Assembly: GCA_037954665.1 (NCBI GenBank)
Contig: JBBMOL010000253.1
Span: forward strand, 434,001-498,000
Length of the DNA stretch: 64,000 nt
Direction: 5' to 3'
Origin: Laguncularia racemosa
Lineage: Eukaryota > Streptophyta > Magnoliopsida > Myrtales > Combretaceae
The translations under genes were made by a program, and so were the position numbers. The notes under the pieces were generated by a model. The model was not told the DNA's origin. It saw only the letters and a list, made by a program, of their open reading frames with translations, and did not search any database. Positions 1 to 11,414 of the stretch are shown in pieces. Numbering within the stretch: position 1 is the first letter of the stretch; every line of letters starts with the position of its first letter.

Positions 1-595
1 ACTCACAACAAATCCAAGTCCACTTGCCACAATTTCACACTTGAAATTGATAAGAGCAAAATGCTTGTAAGAGGGTATCTCTCACGGCATAAAAGTGTGT
101 TTTCTCAAAATGTTCAAAAGTCCCCTAAAAACCCTAATTAGCAAGTATTTATACTTGCTCCCTTTAGGGTTAAAATGACTAGAAAATTACAGTTATGCCA
201 CTATAGGGTGGCCGGTCCTAAAACGTAAATTACAACCAAATAAAATGTCCCATAAAGCTTACAAAATAAATAATTCAAAAATAAATTACAAATATAGAAA
301 AAAAAAATCTTCAACAAGCTAGCTCCGCAATGGAATTTGTCGGTTCAACTCATCTTCGATTTTTAGTTCGGTCCATGGATAACCCACAAGCTAAGTCTTA
401 GTGAGTTTGTCCATCGCCTTGTGAAGCCAAATAAGTATACCTGTTGGAATATACAATACATGAATAAGATAAAAGATGTTAGATAACAAATAATTTCGGG
501 GTTAATTTGCTCAAAATGGGCCTTCATCGCCAAGATTCGAAATCCTTTAGTTTTTGCTCTAATGATAGGTCTTGTCGGATTTTTATTCCTATCAA
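1..595 (-). mobile_element. Gypsy LTR (family A), truncated by window edge
   Basis: On the minus strand this reads from a TGATAGGAAT LTR start at 595 down to the window edge. It shares with the solo LTR at 56593-57820 the start, the segment reading 'ggccaccctatagtggca', and the TATA-like block 'agtataaatacttgc' (about 145-165). It is the 3' LTR of the minus-strand gag relic to its right. The LTR end and any target duplication lie outside the window. Confidence 0.8.
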
Positions 596-1610
596 CATTT
601 TTCTCCTTTTCTGTAGTAAGGATAATTTTGTCCACAACCCTGAAATGCTCACCTGCTCCCTTTAACCCATCCAACTGACCAACAACCTCCATAAGCTTTG
701 TATTAGTACTAGGCCTGCTCTTAGTAACATGGAATGAATAGGATCGCCTCTGTCTTTCCACTTTCAAGGCTAACTGTATAGCCTCATCAAGTGTATTATA
801 TCTTTGAAGCTCAACTACACAAGCTATCTCATACTTTAACCTAGATACAAAACGTGCTAGGGTTTGTTCAGGAGGTTCAACTGATCCACATCCAATCACT
901 AGTGTCTCAAACTCCTATACGTAGTCACCCACTGTTTTACCCCCCTGTCTTAGTGCCTGGAGACGTATAAATAGCTCCTATCTATAGTGTTTTGGTACAA
1001 ACCTCTTCCTTAAAACTCGTTTCATGTCTCTCCAAGTGTGTATTTCGGTCTCTCCATCCCTTTACCTGCTGATCACCATATTTTTCCACCACAAAGTGGC
1101 ATACCCTATGAACTCTACAGCTGCAAGTCGTACCCTGGAGTCATGATCAATCTCATAACACTCGAAAAGACCCTCAACTTTGTCTTCCTAGTCTAGGTAA
1201 TCATCGGTAGAACCCTTACCATCAAATGAAGGCATCTGTAGCTTCACATACTCTAATCCTCGAGGTGGTCTAAATTCCCTGTCTAGGTATGGATTAACCC
1301 CAAAATTATCATCTTTGTCTTCCCTAAGAGCATGATAATCTCCTTCTACTCTTCTCCCTAAATTTCCTCTAATTGCCCCTTCTCTTTAGACATTCTGAGG
1401 AGCTACTCTAGGTGGTGCTTGAAGGTTTACCATAGGTGGTGGTGGCAATGTCATCCTATCAATCCTTGTTGCCAATGTAGCAACAATTGTGGTAAGGTCC
1501 TGAAGTTGTTTGTCTAAAGTTCTTCCACTTGTATTTCAACGACCTGGTCTGCCACCCACTTGGCTATTGGCCTCATTGCCAATGTCCCCATTCACACTAT
1601 CATTTAACAT
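596..1610 (-). pseudogene. Ty3/Gypsy gag relic fused to LTR
   Basis: Minus-strand Gypsy gag starting at ATG 1610. It aligns in parts with the gag at 61322-62470: the N-terminal Asn/Gly-rich start, RDMKRVLRKRF, EPPEQTLARFVSRLKYEIAC and DEAIQLALKVERQRRS. An open frame at 899-363 runs through the end of gag and straight into the LTR that begins at 595. The zinc knuckle, protease and all of pol are therefore missing. The upstream part has stops and frame changes. The gag-LTR open frame is a deletion artefact, not a gene. In a living element this protein would form the particle shell around the RNA. Confidence 0.8.
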
Positions 1611-2545
1611 GTTTGTGGATGCAACTTATTTGAAGTACAAATATAATCTCAAATAATTGTATCACACTCCCTTCACTTCACCATGTCACAATAACACGTT
1701 TGCATAACAACACACACACTTGTATACCCACAGTGCAACAAGTCACCAATGCAACAAATACTTCTTGTCACTTCAAGTATAGCAAAATAATTGAAGCACA
1801 AATAAATACTTCCAAGTAGTTAAGATATTGAATTCAACTAAGCTAGTGTTTAAGTAATAATACTTAATAAATTTCACACTTAAATGCTTATCTTTGAATT
1901 TCAAACTTCACTACTTAACTTCCTTTATTAGCTATGGTTCACACTCACACTTGATCTTAATGTGCAGCACCTTACTCCACACAACTCCACAAATTCACAC
2001 CGCCACTCCCACCACACATATACACGTTGCAACCACTTCAACCACCACTACATACACACAACACTTCACGGTGCAAATTACCTTTCACTCAACACACACC
2101 AAAACTCATGCCACATGCATACACTCTTCACCAATTTGACAAAAACACAACTCCACAACACGGCAACAAATTTAAATGAACATCCTTAATGCACTTTCCA
2201 CAAATGGTAAGATTCAATTTCAAATTCAAATGAAATGTAATCAATACCACTCAATAACTACTTCAAATTTAATGGATGTGTTTGAATTCAAATAAATTCC
2301 CTATTATCCCACACAATGCAAATCTGAAAATTGTACACTTCCACTTCCAAATTGCATAAGAATTCACGCCACACTCCACAAGCTTCTTCAAATTATGGAA
2401 TTCCAATGATGGAATTCAAATTCAATTATCTTTCCTTTCTTCCACAAACTACAACCAAAACCGCAACTTCTACATAAGATAAGGTAGCCCACTTTCAAAT
2501 TCAAAAAGGAGTTCAATAAGTACTCAATTCCACAAATGGTAAGAA
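1611..2545 (-). mobile_element. Leader (5' untranslated) region of the minus-strand Gypsy relic
   Basis: Non-coding stretch upstream of the minus-strand gag, corresponding in place and composition to 60262-61321 of the plus-strand copy (GT-rich on the coding strand, 'ccatttgtgg' motifs). No primer site or 5' LTR follows; the sequence switches to plus-strand pol near 2546. Short ORFs on the plus strand here (for example 1894-2139) are Thr/His-rich translations of the AC-rich strand and are not genes. Confidence 0.55.
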
Positions 2546-4230
2546 GCTATTTCGAAGCCCATTGTTTATTTCAGTGAAAAATTGAGTAATAAACCTCTAA
2601 ACTACTTAGTGTATGATAAGGAGTTCTATTCTTTAGTGAGGGCGTTGATGACATGGCAACATTATCTTCTTCCTAAGGAGTTCATTATTTATATAGATCA
2701 TGAGTCACTGAAACACTTTAGAGGTCAACAACATTTATCAAAATGCCAAGCCAAATGGGTAAATTTTTTAGAGAGTTTTGCCTATGTGGTTTAGTATAAG
2801 CAAGGAAGCACGGACGTTGTAGCTGATGCCTTATCACGCAAGTATGTACTTATCACCTCTCTACAATCAAAACTACTTGGATTTAAATTAATGAAAGAAC
2901 AGTATGCCCATGATGAGTTCCTAAAATTAATTGTTGAGAGATGTTCTGTAGGAAAGATAGTTGATGGGCATTATATGATAGATGGCTTTCTGTATAAGGT
3001 AGGAAAATTATGTATACCTTGTGGTTATGTTAAAGAGTTATTGGTGAGGGAAGCTCTCGTTGGAGGGTTATCTAGTCACTTTGGTGAAAAGAGAACTTTG
3101 GAGTTATTGAAAGAGCATTTTTACTGGGTGTTATGATGAAGGATGTCCACAAAGTATTTGAGAGGTGTGGTGTTTGTAAGAGGACAAAGGGAAAGAAGGG
3201 AGTTTAAGGTAAATATATGCCCTTGCCTCTACCTACAGAATGTTGGATTGATATTAGTATGGATTTCATTTTAGGTTTACCAGGACACAGAGAGGAAAGG
3301 ACTCCATTGTGGTTGCTGTTGATCGCTATAGCAAAATGTCACATTTTGTGCCTTGCTACAAAATAGATGACACACTTTTTATAGCTAACCTTTTTGTGCA
3401 TAATTTGTTAAACTACATGGTGTTCTACATAGTATAGTGTCTAATAGAGATACTAAGTTTCTTAGCTTTTTTTGGAAGATACTATGGAAAAGACTTGGTA
3501 GTAAACTCATGTATAGTACCTCACGTCATCTCTACATAGACGGCTAAATGGAGGTTGTCAATCGTACTCTTGGTGCCTTACTAAGAGCAACGGTTGGCAA
3601 TAATCTTACTGATTGGGACTTGTTTCTTCCTATTACTAAGTTCGCTTACAATAGGTCAACTCATAATTTAACTAGTAACTCTCCCTTTGAAGTCGTGTAT
3701 AGCTATAATCCTACTCTTCCATTGGATTTAATAGTTAATCCAACAACAAAGGAAGAAAGCTTGAGTGGAGTAGAACGAGCAAAGGAGAGTAAAAAACTTC
3801 ATCATAAAGTGTCTGTACAACTTAGAAAACTCAAAAGTAGAAACTTCAGGGCAACAAAAGCAGGAAAACCAAAATTTATAATCCAGGTGATCTAGTTTAG
3901 ACTAATCTCAGCAAAGATAGGTTTCCTCACAAGAAGTCACAAAAGCTTTCACCTATAGCAGATGGACCTTTCCAAGTTCTAAAGCCTATCAACAACAATG
4001 CATACATGATATAATTACCAAAAGAATATGGCATCTCTGCTACATTCAATGTTGTAGATCTATCGCCTTATATACTAGATGATACACATGAAGACCCATC
4101 AAATTTGAAGGAAAATCTTCCATGGGCCTAAGGAAATGATGAGAATCAAACCAATACATCAGCAGGACCCATAACAAGAGCGAGAGCTAGAGGACTATAG
4201 AACTTAACATCGAGAATCATTTTTGAACAA
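2546..4230 (+). pseudogene. Ty3/Gypsy pol relic: RNase H end and integrase
   Basis: Plus-strand 3' half of a Gypsy polyprotein. In order it shows the end of RNase H (YDKEFYSLVRALMTWQHYLLP at 2615-2677; DVVADALSRKY near 2813-2844), then the integrase zinc region (SSHFGEKRTLELLKEHFYWV, then ERCGVCKRTKGK). The core follows (MDFILGLPGH, then MEVVNRTLGALLRATVG from 3548) and a C-terminal segment ending in TRARARGL near 4195. The first zinc-binding His is not where it is expected (REALVGG). Several frameshifts and stops separate the pieces, and the N-terminal half is absent where the minus-strand relic abuts it. It would have encoded RNA-strand removal and DNA integration. It is now dead. Confidence 0.85.
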
Positions 4231-4301
4231 ATGGAACCCAAAGACCTTCACACAGTGTCTTCATTTACTTTCTATAATTGTTTTGTATTTAATCAAGTAC
4301 A

Positions 4302-5696
4302 ATTGTTGATATCATAGGATGGCAAGCAGACACACTCGTGCTTGGTTTGTGGATGATTCATGATCCATGGTAAACTTAAATGAATCAAAGAAACTGGCCT
4401 TGTGTTGTATTTTGTGGATTGAGAAGGGCATCAAAGGAACTGGCGCCATATATAGCTATTTTCCTTGTGTTATTTTTCCATATTTAGGATAAGTATAAAT
4501 ACTTGTAAAAGACAATAAAAAAACACACTTTTGGACATATATTTTCGATTGTTTTTCATGTGGAAAGGGGAGTCATCTTCTATTCCATACATTCTCTTAT
4601 CAATTTCTAGATAGGGATTGTGGCGAGTGAAATTATTGTATGTTGCATCAACAATTGCAAATTGTTCCTTAATTTTACTTGATGTGCCAAGTGATCTTAA
4701 TACCAATCAACAAGAACACACATACAATTGATTCAAATACAATTAAATTGCGTGAACAAGCTATAAGTAAAATTCCCAAATGGCATGATGAGTTTATGAT
4801 GTGGCTCAATTGGTCTACTGCAATTACACAAAGTCAATTGAAGAATCAATTGATTAAGTCCACAATTGGCGTGAACCCCTAATCCTTATGAACCCTAATT
4901 GGGCGTGAAAAGAACCAATGAAACAACCAATTACAAACTAGATATGACACACTAGTAATAATTGGAAGTAACTCAAGAAATATTGATACAACTCACAATA
5001 CTCCTTAAGCCAACTCACCACAATTTCATAAAGAAATTGTAAGTGTAAATGCATATAAGAGGATGTCTCTCATGACAACAAAGTCCGAAAAATGATGTCC
5101 AAAAAGCTCCCTTCTAAACCTACTTAGTAAGTATTTATACTTGCTCTAATTAGGGTAAAATCAACAAAACAAAATTACAAGTAAAACCCATAAGTGACCG
5201 GTTTTTAGCAACAAAGGACAATTACAAATAAACCCTTAAAAGTGGTCAACTTCTTCACTTGCACGGAACAATATTAGACCAGTTCTTCTTGGATTCACGT
5301 AAGTCCATGAATGATCCACAAACTGAGTATTAGTGAATTTATCCACCATACCGCAAAAACCGATAAATGTACCTATTGGAATACACAATAAGTATATAAT
5401 AGAAAAGAAGATACTAAACAAATGTTCTCAAGGTCTAATTGTTCAAAGAAGACCCTCATCGCCAAATTTTGTAACCCTTTGGCTTTTTCCTTGGTGATAG
5501 GTCTTATATTTATATGATTCCTATCACTGCTAGGGCGTCATATCTAGTAAAGATTCGAGAGCTTTATTTTATTATTGTTACATGTGCAATTAGGGTTCAT
5601 GTGCTATTAAGGTTCACACATATCTTGTTGATGATTACTTAATTGGATCTTCAATTAGGATTGTTAATTGGAATTGGATCTTAGCATACCGCATCA
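4302..5696 (+). mobile_element. 3' LTR of plus-strand Gypsy, split by a nested solo LTR
   Basis: LTR-like sequence starting TGTTGATATC and carrying a TATA-like 'agtataaatacttg' (about 4490-4505). It continues 'tgtggcgagtg' up to 4679, is interrupted, and resumes at 5527 with 'gcgtcatatctag', the same order as in other family-A LTRs (compare 59580-59680). The end is probably near 5696 (CATCA). It follows the pol relic at 2546-4230 in the same orientation, so it is probably that element's 3' LTR. Boundaries are approximate. Confidence 0.6.
4680..5526 (-). mobile_element. Gypsy solo LTR nested in another LTR
   Basis: Minus-strand LTR: TGATAGGAATC at 5526, ending GGCACATCA at 4680. It carries the family-A promoter block ('agtataaatacttac' on its coding strand near 5135). 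No primer site follows the 3' end and no PPT or pol precedes the 5' end, so it is a solo LTR. The flanks 4675-4679 (ttact) and 5527-5531 (ctgct) match at 3 of 5 positions, both differences being transitions, so they may be a decayed target duplication. Confidence 0.75.
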
Positions 5697-6717
5697 CTCT
5701 TAGTACTAATTCAATTATAGTATATTTCTCCTAATTCCTCGTAATCTATTAGGTTATCTATGGTTATATTAATTGTCTTGATTGTCTAGAACTTGGTTAA
5801 TTAAGAAGATAATTTGATATATATTAATAATGTTCATCACTTAACATGGCCATGTTGGAGGTCGTATTGCCTAACATGGGCTAGTACACGACCGTGTTAA
5901 AGGTCATGTATCTTTCGATGAGATTTAGCTTCAACACGGTTAGAAGATGACCGTATTAGGAGGCCGTGTTTCTCTTAATTCAACACGGTCAAAACACGAT
6001 TGTGTTGGAAGGCTAAGTATCTCTCGGCATGACTTTTGTACTCAACACAGTCAAAATACGATCATGTTAAGAGGCTATGTTCTTCTCATTTTAACACGGA
6101 GGCAACATTACTATATTGGATGGTTATGTATCTCTCGATATGTTTTGATAAATCAACATGAGAGAAATATAACCGTGTTGGATGGTCATGTATCCCTTAG
6201 TATGTCATTCGAACCCTAAATTTTTCTACACTAATTTATCCAATCTTCTCATTTTCTAATCTTAAGCTTAAGTAACTCCAGAATATGAATTAGAACCTCT
6301 TACTTGATTCGAATCTCACTTGAAACTCCAAATCCAACCGCTCTCATGCTCGTTTAATCTGCCCTTAGACTCGAGTCCTATAAACAACCCAGTTAAATCC
6401 ATGATCTCTAAATTCCATTGTTAGAATAGATCTTGGTTATAAAATAGAAGGCACTACCTTTTTCTAGGTCGTGCTACCTCTTCGGATTGCTTTAGGTTTT
6501 CTTAAAGAGGCTCTCTCTCCCTTTCTCTCTTTAGGATTCCCTAGGCTGCTGTAACTTGTTAAGTGTGGAAAAAGGATAATCCCTAGGTTAGTTCACTTTT
6601 ATAATCTAGCCAAGAAAAGATGCTTTTACCCCTTGTCCCACATGTTCATTTACGACCTTGTCACTCGTTATATTTTTACATATAATTATTTATTTATTAA
6701 AAAAAATGTGTATTACA
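5697..6717 (-). mobile_element. Tekay-like LTR fragment, minus strand
   Basis: Parallels the minus-strand LTRs at 15731-17496 and 22027-23902: CACGG-type repeats, then a 'cttgattcgaatc...cttgaaactc' block (6310-6335), a pyrimidine-rich segment, and an A/T-rich end giving TGTAATACACA at 6717 on the minus strand, comparable to TGTAAAATACAG at 17496. The 3' part of the LTR is missing or unrecognisable. No internal region adjoins it. Confidence 0.55.
5850..6205. repeat. Tandem palindromic CACGG/CCGTG repeats
   Basis: About five degenerate units of roughly 70-80 bp, each holding 'caacacggtc' followed by 'gaccgtgttgg' and a 'ggtcatgtatctctcg' tail. Arms within a unit are inverted relative to each other. 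A plus-strand ORF across 5947-6219 (90 codons) is a by-product of the repeat. Confidence 0.75.
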
Positions 6718-7234
6718 TTTTGTTAGTTCCCTCTATCTTTATTTGATTAAGGTTTGCGATATTTTTGTAGATCTCATTGTTATCTCTTTAATTTTTGCAG
6801 ATCTCATTGTGATATTTTTGCAAGGGTCCTTGCATGCAAACTTCTTTTATCAATTTCACTTGTGAAATTGTGGCAAGATTAGCTTGAGGAGATTGTGAGT
6901 AATATCAATCATTCTCTAGATATTTCAAATTGTATTTAGTACGTCATATCTAGGTGCAATTTGTTTAGTTACTTATTGTTCTACACGTGAATTAAGGTTC
7001 ATCCATTTTAGATTTGAATCACATCAATGCGAGTGGAGTTCTAATTCATTTATATTGATATCCATTGTTTCTTATACAACTGCATTTTTCACCAACACAA
7101 TTTAGTGTCATTACCACTTGGTTCCACGTGAATTAAGGATCAAAGGTGTGTTGTTGATCACGGCATTATTGATTTGATTTTAGTGATCACACCATTTGTG
7201 GATGTGTTTGCAATTGAATTAGTAAGGCACATCA
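6718..7234 (+). mobile_element. Family-A Gypsy LTR fragment (3' part)
   Basis: Contains in order 'atcaatttcacttgtgaaattgtgg', 'gagtaatatcaatcat', 'cgtcatatctaggtg' and a terminal 'aaggcacatca' at 7234, the order seen at 59570-60058 and in the solo LTR at 56593. The promoter half is missing. A full primer site does not follow, although 'tttggttt' lies just beyond the end. Confidence 0.6.
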
Positions 7235-7594
7235 TTTAGTTTGGTTTCATGGGAGGAAAGGATGATTTAAGGGTGAGAGTAGCAACGAGGTACACTAATT
7301 TGTCTCCAGATTGTTAGGCTTATCTAAAATTTAGAATTTGCTACTACACTTGGATGAAGTCCTAGTTCCATTATAGAAAATATTTGTAGTAATAAATTGG
7401 TTTTAATAGTATATATTCTTGACTTTTAAGGCCACAATGCATTAGAAATTAATGTAGCATCCTTAAGATTTCAATAGGTGATCTTTAGTTGTTGACATAG
7501 GGCCTTATTTTACGTGAAGAAAAGGGAACATAATTGTGAATTTTATTGTTGGTCTTGTTCTAGCCACACATATAGTACAAATTTCTCAGACAAA
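7235..7594. other. Unassigned AT-rich spacer
   Basis: About 360 bp between an LTR end and a truncated pol. No ORF, repeat or motif recognised. It may be decayed retroelement internal sequence. Confidence 0.5.
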
Positions 7595-9263
7595 TTTGTA
7601 ATCATCTTTATAAACAATATCTTAATATACTCTAAGAGTAATGAAGAACATGAAGAGCACGTAAGACTAGTGTTGGACACATTGTAGGAAGAAAGACTAT
7701 ATGACAAATTCAGTAAATGTGAATTTTGGCTTGAATAAGTGGTTTTCTTGGGTCATGTGGTTAACAAGGATGAAATATCTATAAACCTAGAAAAGGTGAG
7801 AGTTGTAGTAAATTGACATAGACCAAAGACAGTCATAAAGGGATTTTCTAAGATAGTAACTCCTCTCACTAGGCTAACATGGAAGAACGTGAGATTTGAG
7901 TGGGATGACCGATGTGAAACTAGCTTTCAAACACTCAAAGAGAAACTCATATCAGCACCAATTCTAACATTACCCAAGATTGAAGAAGAATTTACTATGT
8001 ATAGTGATGCCTCAATTCAAGGGTTAGGATGTATGTTGATGCAAGGTGGGCAGCTAATAGCATATGCATCCCACCAGCTGAAGCCTTATGAGAAGAATTA
8101 CCTAACTCATGACTTGGAGTTGGTAGGAGTAGTATTAGCCTTAAAGCTATGGAGGCACTACCTGTATGGAGAAAAGTGTAGGATCTTCACTTATCATAGA
8201 AGCCTAAAGTATATATTCACATAAAAGGAGCTAAATATGAGATAGAGAACATGGTTAGAGCCAATCAAAGACTATGACCTAGAAATCCAATATCATCCAA
8301 AAAAGACCAATGTGGAGGTAGATGCCCTTAATAGAAAGAAAAAGGGTAATATAGCCACTCCCATCACTTCCTAGAAGGAGTTATTAGAAGACATGTGTAA
8401 ATTGGAGTTAGAGATATTAACTCAAGAAGTGGGAGCAAAATGGCTACTTTACATATACAACCAACCATAAGGGATAGAATCAAGACTGGCCAAGTAAAAG
8501 ATAAAGATATCTAAGAATTTAAAAACATAATGGAATCGAGTAAGGCTCCGAAATTCAACTTGGATGTAGAGGGGATCTTGAGATATGAAACTAGATTATG
8601 TGTGCCAAGGGATATAGAATTGAAAAGAGAGATAATGAAAGAGGCACATTACTTAGCATACATAATACATCTAAGAAACACCAAAATGTATAAGGACCTA
8701 AGAGTCATTATTAGTGGAGGAACATGAAAAGGGAGATAGCTGAGTATATAGCCAGATGCCTCACTTGCCAACATATTAAAATAGAGCATCAGAGGCCAGC
8801 TGAAGAATTGCAGCCTCTTCCAGTACCAGAATGGAAATGAGAGCACCTGATAATGAACTTTGTTATAGCCCTTCCAAATACCAAAGAGAAGCAAGATGCA
8901 GTTTGGGTAATAGTGGACAAGTTGACGAAGTTTGCTCTTTTTCTACCTATCAGAGTGGGATACAAGCTAGAGAAACTAGCCCAAATATAAATATCGAACA
9001 TAGTTAAATTACATAGAGTGCCAGTAACCATCACTTATGATAGAGACATAAGATTTGTATTTTAGAACAACTTACATAAAGCATTAGACACCAAAGAACA
9101 AATGCTAAGATGGACAATAATTCCTTATGTCAAGGTACAATTGACAAATTAGACCGAAAGGGAAGCGACGTGAGAATTGAAAGAGGAGATGAGAAAGAAG
9201 TATCTAGAACTCTTTTAGAATCAGGTACTTTTGAGGACGAAAGTCCTTATAAGAGGAGGAGAA
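7595..9263 (+). pseudogene. Tekay/Del-like Gypsy pol relic (RT end, RNase H, integrase)
   Basis: Begins inside reverse transcriptase near the FIDD-equivalent ('tttataaacaatatcttaatatac', where the Asp pair is lost). It continues through the thumb (CEFWLE retained at about 7720-7735). RNase H is open at 7889-8224 (MRFEWDDRCETSFQTLKEKL, FTMYSDASIQGLGCMLMQGG, LKLWRHYLYGEK). An integrase zinc/core relic follows (8530-9060), then the polyprotein tail EDESPYKRRRM at about 9231-9264. A deletion near 7840 removes part of the RT connection. The stop after SLKYIFT lies where other copies read TQKEL. It is dead, and its 3' LTR starts at 9264. Confidence 0.85.
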
Positions 9264-9799
9264 TGTATTCACCCAAATTTAATTTTATTTAATATAAATT
9301 ATAAAGGGGGTTAAGGTCGAAAACGAAAATTCCATAAGAATTAGGGGGTAATTTCGTCTTTTTATGATCAGGGTATATAAGCCCATTTCTAACCTAAAGT
9401 GCCTCCTTTTACCATTTTTCACAATGATAGAAGCAGGAAAAGGAAAATGCTCTCAAGATAACCCTAAGGATGAGTAAAAGGAATCCACTAAAGGTTAAGT
9501 TCCAATTCACTAAGTAAGAATTTTGATAATGGAATATTAATTAAGATTAATGAACTAATGAATTAAACCAATTCCCATCGTTTTATTCACTAAAATCCAA
9601 ATCAAGGTGCAGCACGTCACAAACATGAAAAATCAACCAATTAAGGATTTGATCCACGGAAACTTAGAATTATGTAATCTAATCCTTGTAAATTGACTAG
9701 AAATTTCATGTTTTAGGATTAACTTAAACCTAAGAGCAAGGGATTTAAAATTATGATGAATTAGTAAAAGAAAATTAGGGTTCGTGAAAAGGTTGTAGA

Positions 9800-9950
9800 A
9801 AAATACACGACCTCCCAACACGACCGTATTTCACCTAATCTTAAACCCAAACTTACAAAAAGGTACACGGTCTCCCAACACGGCTATGTCATGCCCTGTG
9901 TTAAACCCAAACTTTATAAAAAGGTACACGGCCTCCAACATGGCTGTATT
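9800..9950. repeat. Palindromic ACACGG/CCGT repeats in LTR
   Basis: Three degenerate units of about 55-60 bp built around 'ggtacacggtctcccaacacgg' with 'ttaaacccaaactt' spacers. Same relative LTR position as at 40560-40785. Confidence 0.7.
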
Positions 9951-10402
9951 AAGTTGAAACATAACCTATTTGTTTTATCGATTTAATTTCTAACAAAGTT
10001 AATTTCCATATAACCTAGATAGTTAATAAGCCCTTAGAAACTTTAATAGATTAAGAGAATTAAGAGATTAGATTATTCTTAGATTAGTACTAAGAAGGAA
10101 TCATTATTGTTTTGACAAATTATAAATTAGCTTTAAGTCTAGGACTAATTGTGCTTAAAACTATAATACCAGGTGTGTATAATTTGTGTGTTTCCTATAC
10201 TTGTTTAAGGTAGTAAATATATTAAACCTAATTAAGTTAAATGAAATGTTTAAGTGTTTAAGTGGATGTTGTTTATGTTTGGCCCAACTTAAGGGCCCGT
10301 AGTGGCAAACCCCTAGGGAGCACCCTAATGATCCTTATGTGATGTTATCCCTAATAGAGTCATACTTGAAAATGACCTGAGTTGATTTAAGGTTTAAGTA
10401 AT

Positions 10403-10572
10403 CATAGGTGTAGAGCCCATAGTGACAATTTCTATCACCAAATTTAAGTGATTAATTCATAGGTGTGAGGCTTATAGTGGCAATTCCTATCACTAAGTTT
10501 AATAGTTAAGTGTTCATGGGTGTGGGGCATGGGGACCGTAATGTCGATTCCCATCACCAATTAAATGACCAA
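10403..10572. repeat. Triplicated 55-58 bp tandem repeat in LTR
   Basis: Three consecutive units begin at 10403, 10458 and 10515, each reading 'cataggtgtgnggcc..atagtggcaattcctatcacca'. The equivalent LTR segments at about 41230-41275 and 49960-50010 appear to have a single unit, so the expansion is specific to this copy. Confidence 0.75.
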
Positions 10573-11180
10573 GTGTTTGAAATGTGTTGAAGGGGGTCAT
10601 GAGTACCCTATTTCTATTTGTGGACTTAAGAATATTATGAATTGGTTTCTTGTTGTTTAAGATTTGCATAATGCATGTAAGTCAAGTTCCTGTTTGTTCA
10701 TACGTGTGTGCTTGTGTTATACGTACTACGCATTAGCTCACCCTTTAGGGATTTTTTTTTTTTTTTTGTTTTAGATGCGGGAACAAAGGGACAAGTTAAC
10801 CATAATGATGACTTGGGAGTAAATGTACAAGAGGGAGAGGAAGAAGAGTTTCATTATTACTATAGCGACTAGACTTCAATAGGAATTATGTTACATAGAT
10901 GTAGTGAGCATTGAGATATTAGAGGAAAATAGATTAGTGTTTATGAATATTCTGTTGCTTTAAATTTTAAATTATGAATTTCATGTTAAATTGATTTCAA
11001 GGTTTGAAGGATGAATTGAATTGTCTTTATATAATGTTGGATATATTGACTATATTAAATTGTGATTATAGAAATTACAAGATTAAGTAGTATCAGAGTA
11101 TGTCTAAAGCTTTAACGTGTCCTTATGTGATAAGAACACGTGGCAAACCGTAACACTCCTTGGTTTTGAGGCGTTATACA

Positions 11181-11414
11181 AAAACTAGATGAATACTTAA
11201 ACTTGTTTAGAGTCGATTAAACTTGAAAACTCATAAAACTAAATAAGCCATGTTTGAGCTTGACTGAATAAGTTATTTAGGCATTCAAGCTAAAATTCAT
11301 CTTTACTATAATATTAAATCTATCTCAAGTTGGCGTTAAGCCAAACTCAAGTAGCTTGCATAAGACTTAATTCATTTACTACCTATTTGATCCAGCATAA
11401 GTATAGAAAGTATT
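11181..11414. other. 3' flank of the UGT gene with degenerate CTCGAG/AAGCTTG-type repeat
   Basis: AT-rich DNA between the LTR and the UGT stop. Phrases such as 'aaacttgtttagagtcg' and 'tgtttgagcttgactg' resemble the degenerate repeat at 28370-28790. No clear polyadenylation hexamer was picked out by eye. Confidence 0.4.

Larger units (their letters stand above)
9264..11180 (+). mobile_element. 3' LTR of Tekay-like Gypsy
   Basis: Starts TGTATTCACCC directly after a purine-rich tract (aagaggaggagaa) and ends 'ggcgttataca' at 11180. It has the promoter-like 'gggtatataagccc' (about 9370), palindromic ACACGGCC-type repeats (9800-9950), a 'gggcccgtagtggcaaaccc' block (about 10290) and a 19-T run (10749-10767). 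The same block order occurs in the LTRs at 39956-41776 and 48699-50610. It ends about 235 bp past the stop codon of the UGT gene and points toward it, so LTR readthrough would be antisense to that gene. Confidence 0.8.

Noticed and set aside
1894..2189. Thr/His-rich small ORFs
   Set aside because: Antisense to the AC-rich leader of a Gypsy relic; composition artefacts.
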